DNA of 15,330 nucleotides from Bacteroidales bacterium UBA2030 (GTDB lineage: Bacteria > Bacteroidota > Bacteroidia > Bacteroidales > TTA-H9), in assembly GCA_002332755.1 (NCBI GenBank), contig DDBO01000014.1:1-15330 (forward strand). Reading direction: 5' to 3'. The notes under the pieces are model-generated. The model had not been told where the DNA came from. It searched no databases and saw nothing but the letters and a program-made list of their open reading frames with translations. Position numbers and translations under genes: made by a program. Position 1 is the stretch's first letter. Every line of letters starts with the position of its first letter. This document shows positions 1-8,405 of this stretch, piece by piece.

Positions 1-4
1 TCCG

Positions 5-45
5 GGTTCCAAGTTCCAGGTTTCAAGTTCCAAGTTCAAGGTTTG
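5..45. repeat. Heptameric tandem repeat, unit RGTTYCA, about 6 copies
   Basis: Read in steps of seven from base 5 the sequence gives ggttcca, agttcca, ggtttca, agttcca, agttcaa and a final partial ggtttg. The array probably continues to the left of the window. I recall similar AAGTTCC/AGGTTTC-type arrays between genes in Bacteroidota genomes; their function is unknown to me. The rest of the gap up to the HD-domain gene (46-181) is AT-rich, and I see no gene or clear terminator in it. Confidence 0.8.
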
Positions 46-181
46 TTTTCGATTGATAAATTGTTGAAAATGTGTGAGAAGCTTAATAAAAAGTTAAATT
101 AGGATCGGCTTTGATCTTGTCTTTCAGGCAATTGGAAAATCAGTTTAAGTGAATAAATGTTTAAGAGAAATGCCACATGCG

Positions 182-838
182 CTATTCTTCTCCCTTCCAT
201 TCTTTAAAAAATTGCTTTAAAAAGTTTTCCATGAAGCGGTGTCGTTCTTCGGCTAAGCGACAGCCTTCCGCAGTATGCATGCGGTCTTTGAGCAGGAGGA
301 GTTTTTCATAAAAGTGATTGATTGTGTGACTGTTGGCCTTGCGATATTCTTCCCGAGTCATATTGGTGCGAGGGGGCTGTTCTGGGTCGTAAATAAGCCG
401 GTGACGACTTCCGCCATAAGCAAAAGCTCGGGCTATGCCAATGGCACCAATGGCATCGAGGCGGTCAGCGTCGATCACCACGGCTGCTTCCAGACTGTCA
501 GGCTTATGACGACTGCCTTCGCCCTCAAAATGGCATTGCCGTATTATCGAAATTACCTTCTCTCTTTCCGCATCATTAAAACCTGACGTTTCGAGCCAGT
601 TTGATATTTTGTTCCAAATCTCTTCGCCGAGAGTATTCAGTTTGGGGTCGGGCAGGTCGTGGAGCAAAGCTGCTGCATGGCAAATGCGTTGATCAGCCCC
701 GGTTTGCTTGGCCAGACTGAGCGCGTTGCGCTCCACCCGCTCTATATGAAACCAGTCGTGTCCGGAACCATCCTGTCGGGTATGTGTGCGCACCTGTTCT
801 TTCAGATAATCCAATCCTTCAGAGGTATTTACATTCAT
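182..838 (-). CDS. HD-domain phosphohydrolase (YedJ/YpgQ-like)
   Basis: A 218-residue cytoplasmic protein of the HD superfamily, metal-dependent phosphohydrolases. The metal ligands are visible: H31 in HDWFHIERV, the HD pair H60-D61 in ALLHDL, and a distal Asp in the block IDADRLDAIGAIGIARAF (D123, D125, D128). This layout and the length fit the YedJ/YpgQ subfamily; YpgQ-type members have been described as hydrolysing nucleotides, but the substrate here cannot be read from sequence. The ATG at 838 is preceded by a TACTTTTG box ending 20 bases upstream, which supports this start. The gene diverges from the MFS transporter and appears monocistronic. There is no signal peptide or membrane segment. 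The HD assignment is firm; the substrate is open. Confidence 0.9.
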   Translation of the reverse strand: MNVNTSEGLDYLKEQVRTHTRQDGSGHDWFHIERVERNALSLAKQTGADQRICHAAALLHDLPDPKLNTLGEEIWNKISNWLETSGFNDAEREKVISIIRQCHFEGEGSRHKPDSLEAAVVIDADRLDAIGAIGIARAFAYGGSRHRLIYDPEQPPRTNMTREEYRKANSHTINHFYEKLLLLKDRMHTAEGCRLAEERHRFMENFLKQFFKEWKGEE

Positions 839-858
839 AGGCAGAAGTAATCTTTAGT

Positions 859-866
859 CAAAAGTA
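859..866 (-). promoter_or_regulatory. Promoter -7 box TACTTTTG for the HD-domain gene
   Basis: On the minus strand the octamer TACTTTTG matches the Bacteroidota -7 consensus TAnnTTTG exactly and lies 20 bases before the ATG. This predicts a leader of roughly 15 nt. A TTTG is present upstream (880-883 on the plus strand as caaa), but its 13-bp spacing is too short for a normal -33 element, so only the -7 box is well supported. Confidence 0.55.
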
Positions 867-897
867 ACGCTGAATCGGGCAAAATTCTGCTTTTTTC

Positions 898-905
898 TAC
901 TTTTG
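898..905 (+). promoter_or_regulatory. Promoter -7 box TACTTTTG for the MFS gene
   Basis: An exact match to TAnnTTTG, 31 bases before the ATG at 937, which predicts a start of transcription near 911. I see no convincing -33 TTTG at 19-21 bp upstream. It lies 31 bp from the oppositely oriented TACTTTTG box of the HD-domain gene, so the two genes have back-to-back promoters. Confidence 0.5.
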
Positions 906-936
906 CGGGCCTTTGACTACCTTAATTTTTTTATCA

Positions 937-2310
937 ATGGACAAAAAGACCCGCTCCCTACTGTTGATATTTATTCTTATTACCTCTTTTGTCAATCCTT
1001 TTATGGGGTCGGCTGTTAATCTGGCGTTACCGCATATAAGTCGGCATTTAGGCCTCAATGCAATACAGATGAGTTGGGTAGCCATGTCGTTTATACTGGC
1101 TTCAGCAGTGATGATGGTACCTTTCGGGAAATGGGCTGATCTTCGGGGTCGTAAAAGGATATTTGTTGTAGGTTCTGCCATTTTTGGATTATCTAGCCTG
1201 GTATGTGCCTTAAGTCCCAATTGGGAGATATTGTTGACTGCGCGGGCTATTCAAGGTATTGGTGGTGCCATGATGTTTGCAACAAATATGGCTATTCTCA
1301 CCGATATTTATCCTCCTCAGGAAAGGGGGAGGGCGATAGGTACCAATGTTACAGCCGTTTATCTGGGTCTGTCATTAGCGCCAGTAATCAGCGGGTTTAT
1401 GATAAGGGAATGGGGCTGGCAAAGTATTTTCTATTTCACTGCTTTCCCAATATTGTTCGTAAGTTTCCTTACGGCAATACTTGTAGGTCAGGAGTGGAAG
1501 GATGAAAATGCCGGCCGTTTCGATTGGCAAGGAGCTTGGCTCTATGTGGTGTCTTTCAGTGTGCTGATGTACGGTTTTTCTCACCTTCCGGGTTGGGTGC
1601 CCGGCTTTTTTACCTTCTTTGGATTATTGGGGATTTTTGGGTTTGCAAAGTCTGAATTGCGCAAAGAGAATCCTGTCTTTGATGTCAGGCTGCTGAAGAC
1701 CAACCGCCGTTTTGCTTTTTCAAACCTTGCCGCCCTTATCAACTATGCTATGACCTTTGCCATCACTTTTATGTTGAGTTTGTACCTGCAATATGTGAAA
1801 GGGCTTAGTCCGCGCGAAGCAGGTCTTATATTGGTAATGCAGCCTGGTATGATGGCAATGGTTGCCTGGTTCTCGGGCCGACTATCCGACAGATACGATT
1901 CGCGCTGGCTGTCTTCAGCAGGTATGGCCTTAATTACCGTTGGACTTATTGCCCTGATCCCTCTCGGGGCACACTCATCTTTGTTGTATATTTCTTTGGT
2001 GCTTGCATTTATAGGTCTTGGTTTCGGGCTTTTTTCATCACCCAATACCAATGCTGTGATGAGCAGTGTGCCACGCAAATTGCTGGGTACAGCTTCGGCA
2101 ACGGTAGGAACAATGCGCCTCACAGGACAAATGATTAGCATGGGTATAGCTACGCTGCTTCTACACCTTTTTATCGGAAAAGAATCTCTTGCCAACCATC
2201 TTGATCAATTTATAGCTGCGCAACGAATTGCTTTCATAATATTTGTGGTACTCGGCATTGTTGGAGTTTGGGCCTCTCTGGTCAGGGGCGGGCACCAGTG
2301 GATGGAATAA
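937..2310 (+). CDS. MFS efflux transporter, DHA2 (EmrB/QacA)-like
   Basis: A 457-residue inner-membrane protein made almost entirely of hydrophobic segments, about 14 by eye, as in the proton-coupled DHA2 drug-efflux family. Family marks: NLALPHI in the first helix region, the loop motif A as GKWADLRGRKR (64-74), RAIQGIGGAMM (103-113) typical of EmrB/QacA proteins, and a motif-C-like stretch GLSLAPVISG (144-153) in which the usual Gly-Pro is Ala-Pro. The open frame extends upstream to a TTG at 913, but that codon sits at the predicted transcription start. The ATG at 937 gives the usual short charged N-terminus (MDKKTR) before helix 1 and is preferred. The substrate is unknown. Nothing ties it to the glycan genes further right. 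It converges on the polymerase gene with a 52-bp gap. Confidence 0.88.
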   Translation: MDKKTRSLLLIFILITSFVNPFMGSAVNLALPHISRHLGLNAIQMSWVAMSFILASAVMMVPFGKWADLRGRKRIFVVGSAIFGLSSLVCALSPNWEILLTARAIQGIGGAMMFATNMAILTDIYPPQERGRAIGTNVTAVYLGLSLAPVISGFMIREWGWQSIFYFTAFPILFVSFLTAILVGQEWKDENAGRFDWQGAWLYVVSFSVLMYGFSHLPGWVPGFFTFFGLLGIFGFAKSELRKENPVFDVRLLKTNRRFAFSNLAALINYAMTFAITFMLSLYLQYVKGLSPREAGLILVMQPGMMAMVAWFSGRLSDRYDSRWLSSAGMALITVGLIALIPLGAHSSLLYISLVLAFIGLGFGLFSSPNTNAVMSSVPRKLLGTASATVGTMRLTGQMISMGIATLLLHLFIGKESLANHLDQFIAAQRIAFIIFVVLGIVGVWASLVRGGHQWME

Positions 2311-2362
2311 CCCACTCCCCAGGTTTTCGCTTATCTTCAAATTGTTCGACGAGAAGAAAAAA

Positions 2363-5317
2363 CTATTTTGTTCTCTCTCTTCGTGGATCAGGTTTAAAGG
2401 GCATTTTAGCCATTTTTTGTACGGTAAGTGAGGGATGTCCAAACTCCTCGGTCAGGGTGCCCAACAACAAATACATGCCTTTGCCCTGAAAAGGATATTT
2501 CTTCAGAGAGTCTGAAAAGTGAACGGTATCGAAGAGTTCTCCGTCGGCATCAACAAAATTGCCAAAGTGCATCAGTTCGTTGTTGACGGTTTTTACGTAT
2601 TTCAGGGTTACTAAATAGCCGAGCATTCGAACCGTTTTGCCGACATGGTGTATCATGTCGCGGGCTTTTACTTCGCCCCGAAAAGTGGTTTGCAGAAGAT
2701 CAAACCAGGAAAGGGTGACGGGGAAGCCGAGCAGTTCCATCTCGTCGTACGCATCTTCAATAGGATTGGAAGGCAGATGGGGAAGATTGAATTCTTTGAC
2801 CGGGAGGTGAAAAAGTGAGCTTTGCAGGGTGGAAGGCATTTTTTTTCCATTGCGCAGCATGTGTGCTTCCCACAGGAGACTGGCCTTGGTTTTATTTGTA
2901 AAGCGCAGTGCCCCGCAACGAATGAGTATCAGCGTTTGTGCGAGGCCGGCATGGGTACGCTCCATAAAATCAGCCAGGTCGTGGTAGGGTCCGTTGCGGC
3001 GGCGTTCTTCAACAATTTGGTGGGCCAGAGTGGTTTCAAGGCTTTCGATGTGTACAAAACCGATAAAAATAGTATTCCCGTCTATGGAAGTCAGGTATTC
3101 GCTGTGGTTGATGCAAGGCAATTCAATATGGCCTCCCCAACGCCGGGCTTCGTTAAAGTAAACCCAGCTTTGGTAAAAACCACCAAAATTATTGATGACA
3201 GCTACCATAAACTCGAGGGGAAAATGCGCCTTCAGATATAGGCTTTGATAACTTTCTACAGCATACGAAGCGGAATGGGCCTTCGAAAATGAATACCCGG
3301 CGAACGAAGCAATTTGTCTCCATACTTCCTGAATGATGGGTTCGGGGTAGCCTCTCTGGCGGCAGTTGTTGAAAAACTTGTCAACAATGCGGTCCATTTC
3401 TTTGCGACTCCTGAACTTTCCGCTCATAGCCCTGCGCAATACATCGGCATCGGCCAGGTCGAGACCGGCAAAGTGGTGACATACTTTCAGCACATCTTCC
3501 TGATACACCATCACTCCAAAGGTTTCGCTGAGCTGTTCTTCCATTACCGGGTGTATGTAGGTGAATTTACCGGGGTTGTGAAATCGGTAAATATACTCTT
3601 TCATCATGCCTGAACGGGCTACTCCGGGCCTGATGATGCTGCTGGCAGCCACCAGTGTCAGGTAATTGTCGCAACGGAGCTTCTTCAGCAATCCACGCAT
3701 GGCAGGACTTTCAATGTAGAAGCAACCCAGGGTCTCGCCCTGTCGTATACGCTCTTTCACCAATGGGTCGGTTTTGAACTGTTGCACTTGATGTACGTCA
3801 ATGCTTACGCCGCGGTTTTTCAGAACTATTTCAGCGCACTCTTTGATGTGTCCTATTCCCCTTTGGCTTAAGATGTCCAGTTTTTCGAAGCCAAGACTTT
3901 CGGCCACATACATATCCCATTGGGTGGTGGGGAACCCTTTGGGGGGGAGGTCGAGGGTAGTGTAGGCCGTTATGGGTTTTTCGCTGATGAGTATGCCCCC
4001 GGCATGAATGGAACGTATGTTGGGGAAGTCGGCTATGCGCTCGGCCAGCTTGTGGATGTGCCTGGCTATGTGATCGCGGCTGGCGCGCACAGACGGATTG
4101 AGGGCCAGTTCGTCAATTTCTTCCTTGGGTAAACCGTAAACCTTTCCTAACTCGCGGTAAATACTGCGGTCGCGAAAAGTAGACATGCTGCCCAACAATG
4201 CAGTATGCTTGCGCCCATATCGCTTGAAAATATAGTCGATAACAGCATCGCGTTCTTTCCACGAATAATCGATATCAAAGTCGGGGGGACTGCTGCGCCT
4301 GGGATTGATAAATCGCTCGAAATACAAGTTAAGCTCAATGGGATCAACATCGGTAATGCGAAGACAATAAGCCACCACACTGTTGGCACCACTGCCCCGG
4401 CCTACATGGTAAAACCCCTGCAACATGCTGTATCGTATAATGTCCCACGTGATGAGAAAGTAGGCAGAGAATCCGAGCCGGTGGATGATATCGAGCTCAT
4501 TGCGCACCCGTTGGGTCGCCTCTCGGTTATTACGCCCATAACGATATTCCAGTCCGTCGATGGTTAGTTTCTCGAGGAGTATGCGGTCGTCGTCAGTGCT
4601 CCCAGTAAAAGTTTTCTTGTTTTTGATACTCTGAAAATCGAACCTTATGGCAGCTTGTTTCGTCATATCCACCGCTGCCTGCATAAGTAATGGTTGGTGT
4701 GAAAAAGCCATCAGGGCCTCCGACAGCCCAGCGAACGATTCCTGAGGGTGAGCCAGATGTTGTGCAGTAAGCCTGCTTAGCAAAATATTGTTGTCAACAG
4801 CCCTCAGGTTGCGATGCACCTTATAGTCTTCTGTGTCCTGAAAAGTGAGGTAATGCACAGCCATGAGCCGCTCGCTGTGCCGGCGAAAGGGCTCGTATCG
4901 CAAACGGGCAATCTCAGATATTGTAACACCCAGAAATTCATTGTTTTTTAACTTTCGCTGTATTCTGAGGCCTGAGGGATAAATACATATAATATTTTCA
5001 TTTTCATGTCCTTCTTCGGGGTAGTTTAAGCCTTCGAGATGAAAATGGCTCACCCATTCGTTCATTTGCTGGAAACCGGTTTCGTTGAGTGCGATGAGGG
5101 TGTAGAGTCGGCGATTGCCCTCAAAAATGTCGATACCGGCAATAGGCGTAATCCCCTTTTCCTCGCAAGCCTTCACAAAATCGGGTATTCCGGCTGTGTT
5201 GTTAATGTCGGCCAATACCAGACTTTTGATTCCGAACTCAGCAGCTTTTTCCGTAAGTTCCTCTATGCTTAAAGTTCCGTACCTTAGACTATAGTAGGAA
5301 TGTGCGATTATTAGCAT
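2363..5317 (-). CDS. dnaE: DNA polymerase III alpha subunit, short DnaE2/ImuC-like paralog
   Basis: A C-family DNA polymerase of 984 residues, shorter than the main replicative DnaE (about 1,150 or more). Order of domains: N-terminal PHP domain (about 1-215), polymerase palm with VGRGSGANS (305-313) and the catalytic Asps D348 and D350 in PPDFDIDY plus D481 in KLDIL, fingers with GCFYIESPAMRGLL (531-544) and the block around VYQEDVLKV (604-612), a helix-hairpin-helix region near 775-805, the pentapeptide QSSLF (832-836), which fits a sliding-clamp-binding motif, and a C-terminal OB fold (about 893-970). The PHP metal site is degenerate: the HxH motif reads IAH and the usual DH reads DI, so intrinsic exonuclease activity is unlikely. 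The segment RYGRKHTALLGSMSTFRDRS resembles DnaE2/ImuC, the error-prone damage-tolerance polymerase, more than replicative DnaE. No imuA or imuB neighbour is present. Polymerase identity is firm; the DnaE2-like role is inferred. Confidence 0.92.
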   Translation of the reverse strand: MLIIAHSYYSLRYGTLSIEELTEKAAEFGIKSLVLADINNTAGIPDFVKACEEKGITPIAGIDIFEGNRRLYTLIALNETGFQQMNEWVSHFHLEGLNYPEEGHENENIICIYPSGLRIQRKLKNNEFLGVTISEIARLRYEPFRRHSERLMAVHYLTFQDTEDYKVHRNLRAVDNNILLSRLTAQHLAHPQESFAGLSEALMAFSHQPLLMQAAVDMTKQAAIRFDFQSIKNKKTFTGSTDDDRILLEKLTIDGLEYRYGRNNREATQRVRNELDIIHRLGFSAYFLITWDIIRYSMLQGFYHVGRGSGANSVVAYCLRITDVDPIELNLYFERFINPRRSSPPDFDIDYSWKERDAVIDYIFKRYGRKHTALLGSMSTFRDRSIYRELGKVYGLPKEEIDELALNPSVRASRDHIARHIHKLAERIADFPNIRSIHAGGILISEKPITAYTTLDLPPKGFPTTQWDMYVAESLGFEKLDILSQRGIGHIKECAEIVLKNRGVSIDVHQVQQFKTDPLVKERIRQGETLGCFYIESPAMRGLLKKLRCDNYLTLVAASSIIRPGVARSGMMKEYIYRFHNPGKFTYIHPVMEEQLSETFGVMVYQEDVLKVCHHFAGLDLADADVLRRAMSGKFRSRKEMDRIVDKFFNNCRQRGYPEPIIQEVWRQIASFAGYSFSKAHSASYAVESYQSLYLKAHFPLEFMVAVINNFGGFYQSWVYFNEARRWGGHIELPCINHSEYLTSIDGNTIFIGFVHIESLETTLAHQIVEERRRNGPYHDLADFMERTHAGLAQTLILIRCGALRFTNKTKASLLWEAHMLRNGKKMPSTLQSSLFHLPVKEFNLPHLPSNPIEDAYDEMELLGFPVTLSWFDLLQTTFRGEVKARDMIHHVGKTVRMLGYLVTLKYVKTVNNELMHFGNFVDADGELFDTVHFSDSLKKYPFQGKGMYLLLGTLTEEFGHPSLTVQKMAKMPFKPDPRRERTK

Positions 5318-5328
5318 ATTGATTATTT

Positions 5329-5361
5329 ATTAATCATAATTTTTGCCATTAAATTAATCAT
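5329..5361. repeat. Direct repeat ATTAATCAT x2 in the divergent intergenic region
   Basis: The nonamer ATTAATCAT occurs at 5329-5337 and 5353-5361, a 24-bp period, between the divergent polymerase and regulator genes. The first copy overlaps an inverted repeat GATTA-N5-TAATC (5321-5335). It could be an operator for either gene, but the region is very AT-rich and chance is a real alternative. I see no clear TAnnTTTG box for the polymerase gene on the minus strand. Confidence 0.35.
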
Positions 5362-5374
5362 TTTTCGTAAGATT

Positions 5375-5406
5375 TTTGCTGTTTTCAGAGATAATCCTTA
5401 CTTTTG
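5375..5406 (+). promoter_or_regulatory. Promoter of the PUL regulator (TTTG-20 bp-TACTTTTG)
   Basis: This is the best promoter in the window: a -33 TTTG at 5375-5378, a 20-bp spacer and a -7 box TACTTTTG at 5399-5406. Both elements match the Bacteroidota housekeeping consensus. The box ends only 4 bases before the ATG at 5411, so transcription is expected to begin at or within a few bases of the start codon, giving a leaderless or nearly leaderless mRNA. Confidence 0.7.
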
Positions 5407-5410
5407 ATTC

Positions 5411-8377
5411 ATGGCAAAAAAAATTAGCGGCATTCTCCTGGTTCAGTTACTTACGAAAGGCCTGCTTGCGTTTGTGTTTCTGGCCATATCTGTGGTTAAT
5501 CCGCCAAGAAGTGTGGCCCAGGTAAAAAGTATAGGCCTGCCATTATTACACCATTTCGACAAGCGTAAATACAAGGCGGGAATGCAAAACTGGGCCATTG
5601 CTTGCGATCAATATGGGGTGATGTATTTTGCCAATAATGAAGGCCTTTTGCGATACGATGGAAGTGACTTCGACCTTTTTCCTATGCCTGATCCGGCAAA
5701 GGTGGTAAGGTCGGTTATGGTATCCGGCGACACCATTTTTACGGGAAGTTTTGAAGAGTTTGGTTATTTCTTGCCCGACGGTAAGGGTGGGCTTATTTAC
5801 CATTCATTGATGGGTCAGTTGCCATCCACAGAACGAAACACCGATGATTTCTGGAAAATTTATAAAACTCCCTGGGGAATTCTTTATCAATCGTTTACAC
5901 ATCTGGTCTTTTATAAAAATGGAGCCATCAGACTGGTTAAACCTCCCGAAAAAGTCCATTTTGCGTTTTTCGTCCAGAACCTTTTGTATATGCAGGGGAA
6001 AGGAGGGGTTGTGTATGTATACGATGGCCGAAGTTTTAGAGAATGGGCTCCTGGGCAGAGACTACGCAATGCTCAGATTTGGGGCATGGCACCTTGGCTC
6101 AACCACAGCTTGTTGATTGCTACAATTCGTGATGGAGTATGGATATACAAAAATAACACCCTGACTCCCTGGAATGAGAATACCAACAGGCTTTTAAAGG
6201 AATATCAGATTTTTAGCTTGCAGGTTCTCGACGGAAACGACCTGGCATTCGGCACCATTCAGAATGGCTTGGTCATTACTGATGCACAGGGAACCATACT
6301 TCAACATATTGACAAATCACAGGGTTTACAAAACAATACAGTATTGAGTATTGCTACGGATTGCCGTAAAAATCTCTGGCTTGGCCTGGATAATGGGATA
6401 GATTATGCAGTAATTAATTCTCCTGTTTCTATCTTCCACGAAGGAAATGGTTTACATGGGGCTTGCTATGCTGTTGCGGTTCATAAAGGGTTGCTCTATG
6501 CTGGCACCAACCAGGGACTTTATTTTTGTCCGTTTAATCCACATAAAGGTTCAGCATATTCAGGTTACTCATTTACAAAAGTACCTGGAACAGATGGTCA
6601 GGTTTGGACCCTCCAGGTATTGAACGATAAACTATTATGTGGTCATAATTTTGGTACTTTCCTTATTGATGGAGGAAAAATAGAAAAAGTAATCAGTAAT
6701 CGGGAGGGTAGCTGGATTTTTATTGTGCCACGCAATAATCCGGATATTGTAATTGCAGGTAAATATGATGGGTTGGAAATGTATCGCCGGGAGGGTAATT
6801 CATGGTCTTTTTGGAAGAGTGTTGCAGGATTTCAAGAATCTGCCAGATTTATCGAAGAAGATGAATTTGGAAATCTTTGGATTGCTCATGGTTTGAAAGG
6901 TATATTCCGGGTTTCCCTCAATCTTTCGCGAGATACTGTGCTGACAGTGAAACTTTACGATGATAAATCAGATTTAAACACAAAAAACATCTCCTTAGCG
7001 CGCATCAGGGGACAAATCTTATTCGTAGCGCCTGACCGAATTTTTAAGTACAATGCGCTGACTGACAGGATGGAACAATATGTCGAACTCCAGGAAAAAT
7101 TGGGCAATTTGTCTCAGGCTATTTTGCTTAAGGAAGATAAATATCTTAATCTCTGGCTTTTAGGTCGTAAATCTGTCGATTTTTTCTCCAGCCTTACCTA
7201 TAATACTTTTAAGCGTCAAAGCACTGCTCTTTCTGCATTTGCACCTTATCAAATTCATGCTTTCGAGAATTTATACATCTACGATAGCTCTAATGTTTTC
7301 ATGGGTACAGAGATAGGCTTGCTGCATTACGACCCTAACTTTGTGCCTGCTCCAGCTCGGGGATTTAGTGCGTTTTTTAGGTTTGTAAAAACATTAGGAG
7401 ATAAACGGGATACACTTTTGCTTAGAGGAGTTGTTCCTTCGGGCAAAATTGGTTTTCGCATCCCTTATAAAGCCAATAACATCGTAGCTATGCTCACTCA
7501 CACAGCATATCCGGGTGAAGGCATGGAATATAGCTTTCGATTGTTGGGCAGTGATACAACCTGGAGCGAATGGCAAGTTTCCCCATTTGCCGAATTTACA
7601 GATCTAAAGCCAGGTTCTTACGTTTTACAGGGGAGAGCACGCAATGCACAGGGACAAACATCCGATAGAGCAGCTGAGTTTAGGTTTGAAATCCTTCCCC
7701 CATGGTATACATCGGTTTATGCCTTTGTTGCTTATGTTTTGTTGCTCATTATCTTTCTGATAATCATTCGACTGATTATTAGGTATAAAGTTAGGAAAAC
7801 GGAAAAGCGAATGGAGCAACAGAAACAGGCAGAATTAACCCGCCAGCAGGAGATTTTTGAACATGAAAGGCTTTTGGCTGAGAAAGAAGCCATGCGCCTG
7901 CGAAACGAGATTTTGCAGGCCGAACTGGATGCAAAAAATGCCGCACTTATTGCCAAAAATCGTGAATTGGCGCAGATAGCCATGCAAATTGCACACAAAA
8001 ATGAATTTGTCACACGGTTACGAAAATCGTTTGCCCAACTGGTCGAATTTCTAGCTCCGGAAAATAAAATCAGAGCACAGGAGATACTTAAGACGATCGA
8101 CCAAGAGATGAAATTTGATGACGAGTGGGATAGATTCCGCTTACATTTCGATGAGGTTCACGGTAATCTGCTCCGTCGTCTCAAGGAATCCTTTCCTGCC
8201 CTCACTCCCTACGACCTGAAACTTTGTGCATACATCCGGCTTAATCTGTCCTCGAAGGATATTGCCCGCATTCTGAATGTAACCCCCCGAGCCATAGAAA
8301 TCAGCCGTTGGCGCCTCCGAAAAAAACTTGGCATCGACAGCGAAACCAATCTAGTTGAGTTCTTTATGAATTTCTGA
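5411..8377 (+). CDS. Membrane-spanning one-component regulator: beta-propeller, Y_Y_Y, TM, LuxR-type HTH
   Basis: A 988-residue sensor that spans the inner membrane. Residues 1-36 form a signal peptide ending SVAQ. Residues about 40-645 hold two-component-regulator propeller repeats; clear ones are CDQYGVMYFANNEGLLRYDG (65-84), KNLWLGLDNGI (320-330), GNLWIAHGLKGIFR (487-500) and FMGTEIGLLHYD (630-641). A Y_Y_Y (triple tyrosine) domain covers about 690-760, then one membrane helix (about 768-791), a charged coiled coil (793-860) and a C-terminal LuxR/GerE-type helix-turn-helix (about 925-985, with SSKDIARILNVTPRAIEI and RLRKKLGI). There is no histidine kinase or receiver domain, unlike the hybrid two-component systems of many PULs. 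The likely role is to bind a periplasmic oligosaccharide and act directly on DNA while membrane-bound. It converges on the GH16 gene, which suggests it controls this PUL. Domains are firm; ligand and targets are inferred. Confidence 0.9.
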   Translation: MAKKISGILLVQLLTKGLLAFVFLAISVVNPPRSVAQVKSIGLPLLHHFDKRKYKAGMQNWAIACDQYGVMYFANNEGLLRYDGSDFDLFPMPDPAKVVRSVMVSGDTIFTGSFEEFGYFLPDGKGGLIYHSLMGQLPSTERNTDDFWKIYKTPWGILYQSFTHLVFYKNGAIRLVKPPEKVHFAFFVQNLLYMQGKGGVVYVYDGRSFREWAPGQRLRNAQIWGMAPWLNHSLLIATIRDGVWIYKNNTLTPWNENTNRLLKEYQIFSLQVLDGNDLAFGTIQNGLVITDAQGTILQHIDKSQGLQNNTVLSIATDCRKNLWLGLDNGIDYAVINSPVSIFHEGNGLHGACYAVAVHKGLLYAGTNQGLYFCPFNPHKGSAYSGYSFTKVPGTDGQVWTLQVLNDKLLCGHNFGTFLIDGGKIEKVISNREGSWIFIVPRNNPDIVIAGKYDGLEMYRREGNSWSFWKSVAGFQESARFIEEDEFGNLWIAHGLKGIFRVSLNLSRDTVLTVKLYDDKSDLNTKNISLARIRGQILFVAPDRIFKYNALTDRMEQYVELQEKLGNLSQAILLKEDKYLNLWLLGRKSVDFFSSLTYNTFKRQSTALSAFAPYQIHAFENLYIYDSSNVFMGTEIGLLHYDPNFVPAPARGFSAFFRFVKTLGDKRDTLLLRGVVPSGKIGFRIPYKANNIVAMLTHTAYPGEGMEYSFRLLGSDTTWSEWQVSPFAEFTDLKPGSYVLQGRARNAQGQTSDRAAEFRFEILPPWYTSVYAFVAYVLLLIIFLIIIRLIIRYKVRKTEKRMEQQKQAELTRQQEIFEHERLLAEKEAMRLRNEILQAELDAKNAALIAKNRELAQIAMQIAHKNEFVTRLRKSFAQLVEFLAPENKIRAQEILKTIDQEMKFDDEWDRFRLHFDEVHGNLLRRLKESFPALTPYDLKLCAYIRLNLSSKDIARILNVTPRAIEISRWRLRKKLGIDSETNLVEFFMNF

Positions 8378-8405
8378 AACTTGGCGTGTTTACCACATAA
8401 AAACA

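Noticed and set aside
913..936. TTG start extending the MFS protein by 8 residues
   Set aside because: The codon lies at the predicted transcription start from the box at 898-905, and the ATG at 937 gives a normal transporter N-terminus.
1743..2195. 150-residue minus-strand frame inside the MFS gene
   Set aside because: It is antisense to membrane helices and has no recognisable protein features.
2363..5317. Possible recent transfer of the polymerase gene, because its bases look more GC-rich than the regulator next to it
   Set aside because: I did not measure composition, and differences of this size between housekeeping-type and PUL genes are ordinary; there are no mobile-element marks around it.
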